Assembly: GCA_947488935.1 (NCBI GenBank)
Contig: CANLBN010000003.1
Span: 305,118 to 369,117, forward strand
Length of the DNA: 64,000 nt
Source: an uncultured Pseudomonadales bacterium
GTDB taxonomy: Bacteria; Pseudomonadota; Gammaproteobacteria; Pseudomonadales; Cellvibrionaceae
Direction: 5' to 3'
The translations under genes were made by a program, and so were the position numbers. The first letter of the stretch is position 1, and each line of letters opens with the position of its first letter. Positions 34,796-44,382 of the stretch are shown here, piece by piece. Under the pieces are notes generated by a model. That model made no database searches. It was given only the letters and a program-made list of their open reading frames with translations, and was not told the origin of the DNA.

Positions 34796-37700
34796 AGTAA
34801 TACCGTTATTGGGTTAGGGATACGCTTATTATCCATGCGTTTTACTTGGCTTCTGCAAGAAAATCCCGTCGCGACTAAGTTGCCGTTATAATTTTTATCG
34901 TTAATTACATCCTCCCAAGAGAGCGAGTAAATCTTTTTAGAGGTCTCAAGGTTTGCTTTCTCGTGCCCGTAGGTGCCAGCCATACCGCAGCAGCCTACGT
35001 TGATAGTCTCTAATTTATGGCCTAGTTTTTCAAAAATAATTTGCCAATCTTTTATCGCTGGCGCTGCGTTTGTTTTTTCTGTGCAGTGGGCCAATAAATA
35101 ATAGGTTTTAGCGGATGCATCGAGTGCAGTGGTATTATGTAGTGTTTGCTTTGATAGCCACTCTTGTATCAGCAATACCTCTGGTGTGTTATCGAGTACC
35201 TTTGTGTATTCGGCTCGGTAAGCGAGTGTCATCGATGGTTCTATACCTATTAAGGGGATGCCGGTTTTGGCAAGAGTATTCAGTTTGTTAGCAGTCGTTT
35301 TTGCGGTATCGGTAAACTCTTTACGAAAGCCATGCACATGTAGTGGCTTGCCGTTGGCCTGAAAAGGTGCAATCCAAGGCGTAAACCCAAGCTTACGAAT
35401 TAAGTCGATGGTATCGAGCACAAGCTCTGTTTCAAAAAAGCGCGTAAAGGCATCGAGCACAATAATGACCGAGCGTTTTTTATCTTGTTCGTTAAGTGTT
35501 TTAAAATAAACGCTCTCGGTAGAATACACATCGCGCTCACGTAGTTCCCGCTCAAAGTTAACGGTCGAGAGCAGGGGGCTATCGCTCATACCTAATGCTT
35601 TATCTAGGCAATAATTTAGTCCCATCTTCATTGCAAAGTTATAGGCTCGCGGAAACCTAGACATTAACGGTAGCGTTTTTTCTAAGGATCCAACAAAATA
35701 ATCTTTTACGGGGCGCAAATAACGGCCGTAATAAAGCTCTAAGAATTTTGATCGAAACTCAGGTACATCGACTTTAATAGGGCAGGAGCCTGTGCAGGAC
35801 TTGCAGGCGAGGCAAGCCATCATCGATTCGTGCACTTCGTGCGAAAAGTCATACTCGCCGGTTTTTTTGGCAATGGTGTTCTGAATTTTTTTGGGCAAGC
35901 TTGTAAGTTGTTGTAAGCGAGTTTGCCCATGAATTTTTTGAGCTTCTACTTTGGTGCTTGTATTGTTCTTATCGAGCTGTCGCAACCACTCACGAATTAA
36001 TGATGCACGGCCTTTGGGTGTATGGGTGCGCAAACGGGTGCCTTTCCAAGAGGGGCACATGGCATCTTTGGGGTCCCAATTATGGCAAGCACCATTGCCA
36101 TTACAAAACATACCTTCGCTATAATCTTTCCAGTTATCGCTTGAGATGGTTTTATCGTATTGGCCGCGCGTTTTCATCTCGTCTATTTTAAAGAGAGGGA
36201 TAGTCTCGTTGGGTGTTGCTATTTTTCCAGGATTTAACTGGTTGTGTGGGTCAAAGGTTTGTTTGATTTTTTGCAATAGCGGGTAAAGGCTACCAAAAAA
36301 TTTGATCGCATATTCTGAGCGTAACCCTTTGCCGTGCTCGCCCCATAAAAGGCCGCCGTATTTGTGGGTGAGTTCAACCACTTGGTCTGTAATTTGGCGA
36401 ACGAGTTTTTCGTCACTGCTGTTTTTCATATCGAGTATTGGGCGCACATGTAACACACCTGCATCGACATGGCCAAACATGCCATATTGCAGTTTGTGCG
36501 AGTCTAGCAATGCACGAAACTCGACAATAAAGTCAGCGAGGTGCTCAGGCGGTACAGCGGTGTCTTCTACAAAGGCAATGGGCCGTGCCTCGCCATCGGT
36601 ATTGCCTAATAAGCCAACGGCCTTTTTACGCATGCCCCATATTTTTTGAACATCGTCATTCCAAGCAATGGTATAGGTATGGCTAATAGCATTGCCGGCA
36701 TCGAGCACCTTGAGCAAAGGCGCCATAGCGGCTTCTAATTCTTCTGTGGTATCGGCGGTATATTCAACAAAGTTAACTCCTTCAACAATTTTTTTGTTAT
36801 CTGCGTTATCCTCAGGAAAAAACTCTGCAATAGCATCCCAGATGATATCTCCCTTAGCGAGGTTGAGCACGCGTGAATCGATTGTCTCGATAGAGGTTGG
36901 GCCTGCGGCCATAATGGTATTGGCGTCTCGCAGTGCGGCGTTAAAATTATCGTAGGATAAATTCACCAGCGCTGTTTTTTTAGGGATGCGCAATAAGTTA
37001 AGCTTTGCCTCGCTAATAAAGCCCAGCGTGCCTTCGCTACCGCATAAAATACTGTTTAAGTTAAATTGATCACTCTCATCGCGGATATGGGCAAGGTCAT
37101 AGCCCGTTAAGCAGCGATTGAGTTTAGGAAAGGTTTGTCTAATTTCTTCTTTATAGTTTGTATCAATATCGTCAACAACTTGATAAATGCGCGCCGCTAA
37201 CGAGTCGGCCGATTGCTCTTGTTGTAGTGTGCTCTGATTAATCGCTTGAGTATCGATGACACTGCCATCCATCAGTACGGTTTTGAGTGCCAATACATGG
37301 TCGCGGGTTTTACCGTAGGAGCAGGAGCCTTGACCCGATGCATCGGTATTGATCATACCGCCAATAGTGGCGCGGTTACTGGTCGATAATTCAGGGGCAA
37401 AAAAGTAGCCATGGGGTTTAATGGCAGCATTGAGTTGATCTTTAACGACACCGCATTGTACGCGTGCCCAGCCTTCCTCGGTATTGATCTCTAGGATGTT
37501 ATTCATGTGCTTGGAGGTATCGACCACAATACCATCACTTAGCGATTGCCCATTCGTGCCTGTACCACCACCGCGAGGGCTAAGGACAATTTTTTGAAAT
37601 TCATCCTTATGGGTAAGGCTGGTCAAAATAATAAGGTCGTTATTATTTTTAGGGTAGACCACCCCTTGGGGCAGTATTTGATAAATAGAATTATCCGTAG

Positions 37701-37824
37701 CCAATACCGTACGGTTGGCGTAATCCATGCAAACCTCACCAGAAAAATCACTAGACGTTAATGCACTGGCAAAAGCCATATATAGCGCTTGAGTGGAGGA
37801 GGTTTTGTTGATTGGGGGTATCAT
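34792..37824 (-). CDS. ydiJ: YdiJ-type FAD-linked oxidase with 4Fe-4S domain
   Basis: 1010 residues, the length of E. coli YdiJ (D-2-hydroxyglutarate/D-lactate-type dehydrogenase). N-terminal FAD-binding PCMH domain (SPRGGGTGTNGQSLSDGIVVD, ATIGGMINTDASGQGS), a FAD-linked oxidase C domain (GHVDAGVLHVRP), then a ferredoxin-like cluster CLACKSCTGSCPIKVDVP and a CCG-type domain (NVGCCGMAGTYG) at the end. It oxidises a 2-hydroxy acid and passes electrons to the respiratory chain. No regulator or permease is adjacent. Confidence 0.9.
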   Translation of the reverse strand: MIPPINKTSSTQALYMAFASALTSSDFSGEVCMDYANRTVLATDNSIYQILPQGVVYPKNNNDLIILTSLTHKDEFQKIVLSPRGGGTGTNGQSLSDGIVVDTSKHMNNILEINTEEGWARVQCGVVKDQLNAAIKPHGYFFAPELSTSNRATIGGMINTDASGQGSCSYGKTRDHVLALKTVLMDGSVIDTQAINQSTLQQEQSADSLAARIYQVVDDIDTNYKEEIRQTFPKLNRCLTGYDLAHIRDESDQFNLNSILCGSEGTLGFISEAKLNLLRIPKKTALVNLSYDNFNAALRDANTIMAAGPTSIETIDSRVLNLAKGDIIWDAIAEFFPEDNADNKKIVEGVNFVEYTADTTEELEAAMAPLLKVLDAGNAISHTYTIAWNDDVQKIWGMRKKAVGLLGNTDGEARPIAFVEDTAVPPEHLADFIVEFRALLDSHKLQYGMFGHVDAGVLHVRPILDMKNSSDEKLVRQITDQVVELTHKYGGLLWGEHGKGLRSEYAIKFFGSLYPLLQKIKQTFDPHNQLNPGKIATPNETIPLFKIDEMKTRGQYDKTISSDNWKDYSEGMFCNGNGACHNWDPKDAMCPSWKGTRLRTHTPKGRASLIREWLRQLDKNNTSTKVEAQKIHGQTRLQQLTSLPKKIQNTIAKKTGEYDFSHEVHESMMACLACKSCTGSCPIKVDVPEFRSKFLELYYGRYLRPVKDYFVGSLEKTLPLMSRFPRAYNFAMKMGLNYCLDKALGMSDSPLLSTVNFERELRERDVYSTESVYFKTLNEQDKKRSVIIVLDAFTRFFETELVLDTIDLIRKLGFTPWIAPFQANGKPLHVHGFRKEFTDTAKTTANKLNTLAKTGIPLIGIEPSMTLAYRAEYTKVLDNTPEVLLIQEWLSKQTLHNTTALDASAKTYYLLAHCTEKTNAAPAIKDWQIIFEKLGHKLETINVGCCGMAGTYGHEKANLETSKKIYSLSWEDVINDKNYNGNLVATGFSCRSQVKRMDNKRIPNPITVLL

Positions 37825-37892
37825 GATATGTATTCGTAAATTTACTTAAAGCGTATTAATATCGACTTGCTGATCAGTTTTTAGACTACCAT

Positions 37893-37936
37893 AATTTTGA
37901 TAAAAGTATTGCTTATTCAATACTTTTATCAAAATT
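37893..37936. repeat. Perfect 19-bp hairpin between ydiJ and tpx
   Basis: Two exact 19-base AT-rich arms surround a 6-base loop (37912-37917). On the minus strand it ends in a T-rich tract and follows tpx, so it may end tpx transcription before the ydiJ promoter, but the arm length is far greater than a normal terminator. A second, imperfect hairpin with ACAAGTG/CACTTGT ends lies at 37975-38004. Confidence 0.65.
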
Positions 37937-38019
37937 TACACTGAGGTTTTAGAAAGATTAACAACTAAAAATAGACAAGTGAATAACCGATGTTACCCAC
38001 TTGTACAGGTTAGCGGGGT

Positions 38020-38517
38020 TTATAACGCTGCTAGTGCGTCATCGTAGTTAGGCTCTTGCGCTATCTCGGGAACCAACTCATTATGAGCGACCTTGCCGTC
38101 GGTATCTATTACCACAACTGCACGTGCCAATAAGCCCATTAGTGGTCCAGAGGTAAACGTAGTGCCGTAAGCTTGGCCAAAGTCTGGCGAGCGAAAATTT
38201 GACGCTGTTGCTACGTTTTCTATGTTTTCGGCACCACAAAAGCGTGCTTGAGCAAAGGGTAAATCCGGTGATACGCATAGCACAACCGTATTATCTAAGG
38301 ATGCGGCTTTCTCGTTAAATGAGCGTACAGATTGTTGGCAGGTCGGAGTATCGATACTCGGGAAGATATTAAGCACAACACGCTTACCTTTGTAGTCTGC
38401 TAGTGATGTCTCGCTTAAATCCTGAGTTACTAAGTTGAAGTCAGGGGCTTGCGAACCAACTGTGGGTAAATCCCCAGAAGTTTCGACGGGTGTACCTCTT
38501 AGTGTTACTGTGGCCAT
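38020..38517 (-). CDS. tpx: Thiol peroxidase Tpx
   Basis: 165-residue atypical 2-Cys peroxiredoxin. The peroxidatic cysteine is C60 in [15 protein letters not shown] and the resolving cysteine C94 in ARFCGAEN, the canonical spacing. Reduces lipid and alkyl hydroperoxides using thioredoxin. Starts ATG 38517 with an AGGAG-like ribosome site. Confidence 0.96.
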   Translation of the reverse strand: MATVTLRGTPVETSGDLPTVGSQAPDFNLVTQDLSETSLADYKGKRVVLNIFPSIDTPTCQQSVRSFNEKAASLDNTVVLCVSPDLPFAQARFCGAENIENVATASNFRSPDFGQAYGTTFTSGPLMGLLARAVVVIDTDGKVAHNELVPEIAQEPNYDDALAAL

Positions 38518-38794
38518 TTGAATCTCCTTCTATTTTTTTGATAGCGGTTAATGAGAATATGGAATATAAGAATATCGACGAGAGGGTCAATATAAAAGCA
38601 GCAAACTATATAGTATTAAGCCATAAATTGATAATAGGCACTTTTTATACGCCTAAAATGTAATTTGTATGACTTGTATCCCCATTATATAGCCTAAAAA
38701 AGCAATATTGGTGGCCTTGGCCAGTTAATGATAAAGTTGAGTGCATAAAAATTATACGTAAGTAAAAATATATATTTAGTTAGGCAACAGCAAT

Positions 38795-41700
38795 ATGGCT
38801 CCTACGATCGTTTTTCTCGCCGTTTTTCTCTACATTGTGTTTTTATTTGGTCTTGCTCGCTGGGGAGACCGCCAACAATTTTCAGAGCATAGTATTGTCC
38901 GCCACCCTGTTGTTTATGCACTGGCTTTGGGGGTGTATTGTACATCCTGGACTTTTTATGGGCTTGTTGGCACCGCATCAGAGCAAGGTTGGAGCTTTTT
39001 GCCTATTTTATTAGGTCCTATTTTGTTGTTTACGCTTGGCTACCCTTTGTTAGAGCGCATTCGATATATCACCAAGCAAGAGCATATTCATAGTATCGCC
39101 GATTTTATTGCCTCTCGGTACGGCAAGCGCCAAGGTGTTGCAGCTACCGTGAGTTTAGTTGTGTTGTTAGCCATTATTCCCTACATCTCTCTTCAGCTTA
39201 AAGCGGTTTCCGATACGTTATTATTGACCATTGGTGGTAATTTTTTGGCGAGTCAGGATATGACTTTTTTAATTGCCATCAGCATGATTATCTTTTCATT
39301 ACTATTTGGTGCCAAACGCCTTGATATGTCGGGCTATCACTCTGGCCTAATGTCTGCGGTGGCTTTTGAGTCCGTTGTTAAAGTGGTTGTTTTGATCGTT
39401 ATCGCCCTTTTTGCTATCTCTTGGTTGCCCGATGATACCTTGCAGCCTGCAAACGCTGTATTTAAAACGGATTTTTTTGATGCGAATTACGTGTTTGCTG
39501 ATAATCCCTCTTGGTTGCGTTTTGCCGTCGAGACGGTATTGGCAATGTGTGCGATTTTTTGCTTGCCGCGAATGTTTCATGTGACCTTTGTCGAGTGTCT
39601 TTCTAAAAAGCATTTAAAAAAATCTCGCTGGCTATTTGTGAGCTATCTATTAATCATTAGTGTTTGCGTACTATTAATTGCAAGTGTGGGTAATACCTTA
39701 TTTTATGGAGAGCTTGCCGTTAATGGCGATAGCTATTTAATCGCTTTGCCGTTAACGAGAGATTTATCGTGGCTTGCATTGCTGGCTTTTTTAGGCGGCT
39801 TTTCGGCAGCAACGGCAATGATTATTGTAGCGACTATTACACTTAGCCAGATGTTTAGTAACGATGTAATTTTGCCGCTATTAGTGAGTCGGCGCAATGC
39901 AAAAGATCAGCCGAGTGAGTTTTCTCGAAGCCTAATTATTGCAAGGCGTTTAACGGTTTTACTTGTTGTAATGAGTGCCTATCTCTATCAAATTATTTTG
40001 GCCGAAAATGTGGCATTAACCAGTATAGGCTTGGTTGCCTTTGCCCTAGTTGTTCAACTCGCGCCAGGTATGTTATTTGGACTTTATTGGCGTAAAGGCA
40101 ATGCCTATGGATTATACGCAGGCCTGATTGTAGGTATGAGCTTATGGTTTTATACCTTGATGATTCCACTATTGGTCAATACCGGTTTAATTAGCTCTTT
40201 TTTAGTTGAAAATGGCTTGTTTGGTTTGACATGGTTAAAGCCAGAGACACTATTTGGTTTAACCTTTAGCGATAGTTTTACACGCAGTGTGTTAATTAGC
40301 TTAAGTGCAAACATTATTTTTTATTGTTGGTATTCTATTACGTCGAACGAGAATTTTTCTGATCGTGTGCAAGCCATCGCGTTTACGAGTATGGAAAAAA
40401 CAAGTTATGAGCCTTACCAATATATTAATTTAGAAGATCTGCATGGCCTATTAAAAGAGTTTTTAGGCGAAAAAATAACAGATGACTTATTTTCAGAATA
40501 TAACCATGGCTTAAGTGCTAACGATAAAATAAATTTAATTGAGCGGTCGCAAAAAATGCTGGCCGGAATTGTAGGCATTGCTTCATCGCAAACTATGTTA
40601 AGCAGTTTGAATAGCGGTCAAAAATTAGCGGTAGAAGATGTTGTTAATTTATTTGGTGAAACCACTAAAGCGCTACGTTTTAATCAAGAGGTTATGTTTG
40701 CCTCCTTTGAAAATATATCTTCTGGTATTAGTGTTGTCGATGAAGACTTAAATTTTATTGCGTGGAATCGCCGCTACGAAACCATGTTTGATTACCCGGA
40801 GGCTATGCTAAAAGTTGGCTTACATGTCGCCGATATTATGCGTTTTAATGGCGAGAGAGGTTTACTGGGCGATGGTAATGTCGATGACCTTATTCGTAAG
40901 CGCTTATCGCTTATGTCGACGGGCAATGCGTATCGTGTAGTGCGTTCCCATAGCGATGAGATGATTATTGAAATCAAAGGGCGTCCATTGCCTAATGGAG
41001 GTTATGTCACCACTTATGATGATATTACCGAATTTATTATTGCTCAGCGACAACTGGAAGATGCCAATATTAATCTTGAAAAACGCGTACAAGAGAGAAC
41101 AGAAAAAATAGAAGAAATAAATCACGATCTTGTGCAAGAGATTGAGCGCAGGGGCCAAGTAGAAAATGAGTTGAGAGAAGCCAAGCGTATTGCCGATGAT
41201 GCCAATGCCTCTAAGACTAAATTTTTGGCCTTGGCCAGCCACGATATTATGCAGCCACTCAATGCGGCTAACCTTTATGCGAGTGCACTACAAGATGGTA
41301 ACGAATTTAACCCAAATTTAGTTGGGCAGTTAAAAAGTGCTATTCAAAATACTGAATCTATTATTTCGTCTCTTTTAGAAATTTCACGACTAGAGAGCGC
41401 AGTATTAGCCCCTAATTTAGAAACATTTAACCTGCACCATATGTTGTCTAATTTAGTGGGCGAGGCAATGGTGCAGCGCCCCAATGACCTTGAAATACGC
41501 TACTGCCAAACCTCGGTAAATGTACACTCTAATAAGCACTACCTCCGGCGAATATTACAAAACTTTATTTCTAATGCCGTTAAATATACACAAACGGGTA
41601 AAGTCTTAGTGGGTTGTCGACGTCTGTACGAAGAAGATAAAGAGGGCAAGCAACAGCAGATAGTAGAGGTGTGTGTATTTGATAATGGGGTTGGTATCTC

Positions 41701-42367
41701 CGAGCAAGAGCGCTCGGCCATTTTTGATGACTTTTATCGCAGCCAGCGCCAACAGCAGCAGGATAATATTCCGGGTATAGGTTTGGGCTTGTCGGTAGTG
41801 AAACGCTTTAGCGATTTGCTACAGCATCCTATTCGCTGTCGCTCAACACTGGGTAAGGGCAGCTGCTTTTCGATCAAGGTTCCCGTTGTTAGCTACGACG
41901 CCGATAATGTCATTGATATTACTCACCACGTGGCTGCTAAAGGCCTTGTCGATAAACCACAAGATCAGCTCAAAGAGTTAAGAGTTATTTATGTCGATGA
42001 CGACCCGCAAAACCTATTAGCAACCTCGACACTATTAAAACATTGGCATTGCGATGTGAGTTTGTTTGACCGTGTTGATGAGATTACTAACTATACTCAG
42101 ACCGCTCCACCGCCCGATGTATTATTAATGGATTATCAATTAGGCAATGTTAAGGCAAACGGTGTGGTGCTCGCCGAGCAACTCATTGCATCTTGGCGAC
42201 AACGTTTTGGGGATGATGTCTCTGTACCCGTGTGTATTATCTCAGCGGCGACGGATTCTGATTTAACGGATGTGGTGTCTAACTCTGGTTTTGAGCTTTT
42301 ACGTAAGCCTGTAAAGCCTGCCAAACTACGCGCTCTGCTCTCGCAATACGGACAGCGCAGGCGCTAA
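38795..42367 (+). CDS. crbS: Hybrid sensor kinase with sodium-solute symporter domain (CrbS/MxtR type)
   Basis: 1190 residues. An SLC5/SSS transporter-like domain of about 12-13 helices (1-510), a linker that resembles the STAC segment (SYEPYQYINLEDLHGLLKEFLG), a PAS domain (about 640-750, ISSGISVVDEDLNFIAWNRRYE), a coiled coil (about 755-805), HisKA (KFLALASHDIMQPLNAANL), HATPase (DNGVGIS, GIGLGLSVVKRF) and a C-terminal receiver (VIYVDDDPQNLL, DVLLMDYQLGN). Matches CrbS of Vibrio and MxtR of Pseudomonas, which control acetate use. The partner NarL-type regulator is convergent, 21 bases away. Confidence 0.88.
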   Translation: MAPTIVFLAVFLYIVFLFGLARWGDRQQFSEHSIVRHPVVYALALGVYCTSWTFYGLVGTASEQGWSFLPILLGPILLFTLGYPLLERIRYITKQEHIHSIADFIASRYGKRQGVAATVSLVVLLAIIPYISLQLKAVSDTLLLTIGGNFLASQDMTFLIAISMIIFSLLFGAKRLDMSGYHSGLMSAVAFESVVKVVVLIVIALFAISWLPDDTLQPANAVFKTDFFDANYVFADNPSWLRFAVETVLAMCAIFCLPRMFHVTFVECLSKKHLKKSRWLFVSYLLIISVCVLLIASVGNTLFYGELAVNGDSYLIALPLTRDLSWLALLAFLGGFSAATAMIIVATITLSQMFSNDVILPLLVSRRNAKDQPSEFSRSLIIARRLTVLLVVMSAYLYQIILAENVALTSIGLVAFALVVQLAPGMLFGLYWRKGNAYGLYAGLIVGMSLWFYTLMIPLLVNTGLISSFLVENGLFGLTWLKPETLFGLTFSDSFTRSVLISLSANIIFYCWYSITSNENFSDRVQAIAFTSMEKTSYEPYQYINLEDLHGLLKEFLGEKITDDLFSEYNHGLSANDKINLIERSQKMLAGIVGIASSQTMLSSLNSGQKLAVEDVVNLFGETTKALRFNQEVMFASFENISSGISVVDEDLNFIAWNRRYETMFDYPEAMLKVGLHVADIMRFNGERGLLGDGNVDDLIRKRLSLMSTGNAYRVVRSHSDEMIIEIKGRPLPNGGYVTTYDDITEFIIAQRQLEDANINLEKRVQERTEKIEEINHDLVQEIERRGQVENELREAKRIADDANASKTKFLALASHDIMQPLNAANLYASALQDGNEFNPNLVGQLKSAIQNTESIISSLLEISRLESAVLAPNLETFNLHHMLSNLVGEAMVQRPNDLEIRYCQTSVNVHSNKHYLRRILQNFISNAVKYTQTGKVLVGCRRLYEEDKEGKQQQIVEVCVFDNGVGISEQERSAIFDDFYRSQRQQQQDNIPGIGLGLSVVKRFSDLLQHPIRCRSTLGKGSCFSIKVPVVSYDADNVIDITHHVAAKGLVDKPQDQLKELRVIYVDDDPQNLLATSTLLKHWHCDVSLFDRVDEITNYTQTAPPPDVLLMDYQLGNVKANGVVLAEQLIASWRQRFGDDVSVPVCIISAATDSDLTDVVSNSGFELLRKPVKPAKLRALLSQYGQRRR

Positions 42368-42388
42368 CTACTGTCTGTATTGAATGCG

Positions 42389-43036
42389 TTAGATGTGATC
42401 TTTATCGATAGCAAGGTGGGACAACATAATCACTGCCTGAGTACGATTACTAACACCCAGCTTACGAAAAATAGCCGTAATATGGGCTTTGATGGTAGCC
42501 TCTGTAACACCTAGTTCAAAACCTATTTGTTTATTGAGCCAGCCTTCGCGCAAATAGCAAAGCACGCGATATTGCTGTGGTGTTAGAGTTGCAATTTTAG
42601 CTGCTAGGGTTTTTTCTTCTGCTGTAATAGGGGATGCATGGAAAGGGATTTGCGGTGGTAACCAGCGCTCGCCATCGGTCACGGTTTTTATGGCTTCGTA
42701 TAAAGTGCTTACCGACGATGACTTAGGAATATAGCCACTGGCTCCATGGCCAATAGCACGGTTAATAATAGAGGCATTTTCATTGGCCGAAATAACCGCA
42801 ATGGGAATTGTCGGAAACTTCTCTCTTACAGTAATAAGGCCGTATAAATCCTGACTCCCTGGCATATTTAAGTCTAGGAGTAATAGGTCGATCTCGGGGT
42901 TGTCGACAAGGGCGCTGAGCGTGTTTTCAAGATCTGATGATTCACTAATCGTGCTGTTTTCAAAATTCTGGTTGATAACTTCTAAAAGGGCGTTGCGAAA
43001 CAGGGGGTGATCATCGGCTATATGAAAGTGATACAT
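42389..43036 (-). CDS. crbR: NarL/LuxR-type response regulator (CrbR/ErdR type)
   Basis: 215 residues from ATG 43036; an upstream extension of the frame to 43207 is unlikely because the receiver domain starts right at MYHFHIADDHPLF. Receiver with D-D near residues 7-8 and the phospho-aspartate in LLLDLNMPG, then a LuxR-type helix-turn-helix (LTPQQYRVLCYLREGWLNKQIGFELGVTEATIKAHITAIFRKL). Proposed partner of the adjacent hybrid kinase; in other species this pair activates acetyl-CoA synthetase genes. Confidence 0.85.
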   Translation of the reverse strand: MYHFHIADDHPLFRNALLEVINQNFENSTISESSDLENTLSALVDNPEIDLLLLDLNMPGSQDLYGLITVREKFPTIPIAVISANENASIINRAIGHGASGYIPKSSSVSTLYEAIKTVTDGERWLPPQIPFHASPITAEEKTLAAKIATLTPQQYRVLCYLREGWLNKQIGFELGVTEATIKAHITAIFRKLGVSNRTQAVIMLSHLAIDKDHI

Positions 43037-43272
43037 TGGTAGGCTCAATCTTATTTTTATCGAATTATCGCAGCATTTTAACATTACTTGCTTTAACAAC
43101 CAACCATCCATCCACTGAGATAGGTATTGCTCATTTAGTCGGTATAACAATTGCTTATATGAAAGCATCAATGTTTTGGCAGCAAATAATTGACGTACTA
43201 AGGGCACCTCTAAAACCTTAGTGAACGCCTGCTACTTATATGTACTACATGCTTAACCGAGTTATATTGTTA

Positions 43273-44193
43273 ATGAAAAAATCGATCAAGTTATTCACCC
43301 TGTTAGTTTTTATAGCAATAACCCAAGTGGTGACTGCCGCCGATGTGATCAATGTCCCGTTAAAAAACCGTAGTGCTAGTAGCCTTAAGTCTACCTTATC
43401 TGAATTAGTCGGTACCGATGTAAGAATAATAGCCGATGGTAATAACCTGATTTTGTATGGCGAAAAGCCCACCCTGAATCAACTCAAAAAAATCATTAAA
43501 ACGCTAGATGTCGCGACACCTTCTCTATTGTTATCGATTTATCGCGGGGTAGATCCCAACCTATTAAAAGATAATCGAGGTGTAAAACGCTGGGGAACAA
43601 CGCGAAATAATAACCGCCTAGAGACAGTTGTGGTAGAAAGCGGGCAACGTTTAGTGATTGCCGAAAAAAAATTACTGGTTGTCCCTATCGAGTCTTTTAG
43701 CTCTCGTTTTAATTCGAACTTTAGCTCTGATACTGGAGCGACAACAGGTGCTAACCAAACAGTGCCTGTAGGGGTGGATTTATCGGACCGACAAGGTGAT
43801 GCTGTTTTTAATCGAAGCGAAATCGTTACGCTAGAAAACAGCCTATTTGTTGAGGCATCGTTACTACCGGGCAAAACATCGAACCAACAAAAAGATACCG
43901 TGTATATTCGCTACAGTATCCCTAGCTCATTAGATAACCCTGATAACGGCATTAATGGCCGTATAGGCAGAGGTATAGATGGCAATACTAACAACACACA
44001 GGAAGAGAGAGTACTCTCCCTACAAACCCATGTAATGTCACAGCAACGCATTGCTATCGATGAGTGGCTACAGTTATCTGGCAAAAAAGTAACATCCTTT
44101 AGGCCTGCATTAAAAGCTAATAAAAAAGTCTACAGTACACAAAAAAGGGCAGGTAACGATGACTCCATATGGATTAAAGTCAGCCGTGAATAA
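43273..44193 (+). CDS. Secreted protein with secretin-N-like domain
   Basis: About 306 residues from ATG 43273 (an upstream ATG at 43240 adds 11 residues before the signal peptide). Signal peptide ends near VTAAD. The following 75 residues (INVPLKNRSASSLKSTLSELVGTDVRIIADGNNLILYGEKPTLNQLKKIIKTLD) have the pattern of secretin N-domains in GspD/PilQ. No secretin pore domain follows; the rest is low-complexity and beta-rich. It may be a periplasmic accessory of a secretion system or simply share the fold. It stands upstream of the CRISPR array but points to no CRISPR role. Confidence 0.6.
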   Translation: MKKSIKLFTLLVFIAITQVVTAADVINVPLKNRSASSLKSTLSELVGTDVRIIADGNNLILYGEKPTLNQLKKIIKTLDVATPSLLLSIYRGVDPNLLKDNRGVKRWGTTRNNNRLETVVVESGQRLVIAEKKLLVVPIESFSSRFNSNFSSDTGATTGANQTVPVGVDLSDRQGDAVFNRSEIVTLENSLFVEASLLPGKTSNQQKDTVYIRYSIPSSLDNPDNGINGRIGRGIDGNTNNTQEERVLSLQTHVMSQQRIAIDEWLQLSGKKVTSFRPALKANKKVYSTQKRAGNDDSIWIKVSRE

Positions 44194-44382
44194 GCTGATG
44201 TTTTATCTACTGTAACGTTACTTCCTTATTTAAGGCAGGTGTACCTAAAAAACCAAAGTTTTTTACGCCCGTTAAAAAGACAATAAAATCAACCGCTTAC
44301 AAAACCTGTAATATTAATGGGTATTTTGCCTAAAAATAAGCTAAGTGCCTGTTGTAACTCTTTTTTTAGCCTTTATACTCTA
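44194..44382 (+). promoter_or_regulatory. CRISPR leader with IHF consensus
   Basis: AT-rich 189-base stretch before the first repeat. AATCAACCGCTTA at 44287-44299 matches the IHF consensus WATCAANNNNTTR exactly, about 84 bases upstream of repeat 1. A TATACT element at 44374-44379 could be the -10 of the crRNA promoter. IHF bending of the leader is needed for spacer integration in known type I-E and I-F systems. Confidence 0.65.

Noticed and set aside
43037..43207. N-terminal extension of the NarL-type regulator
   Set aside because: The extra 57 residues precede the first receiver strand and have no family match; the frame is open by chance upstream of ATG 43036.
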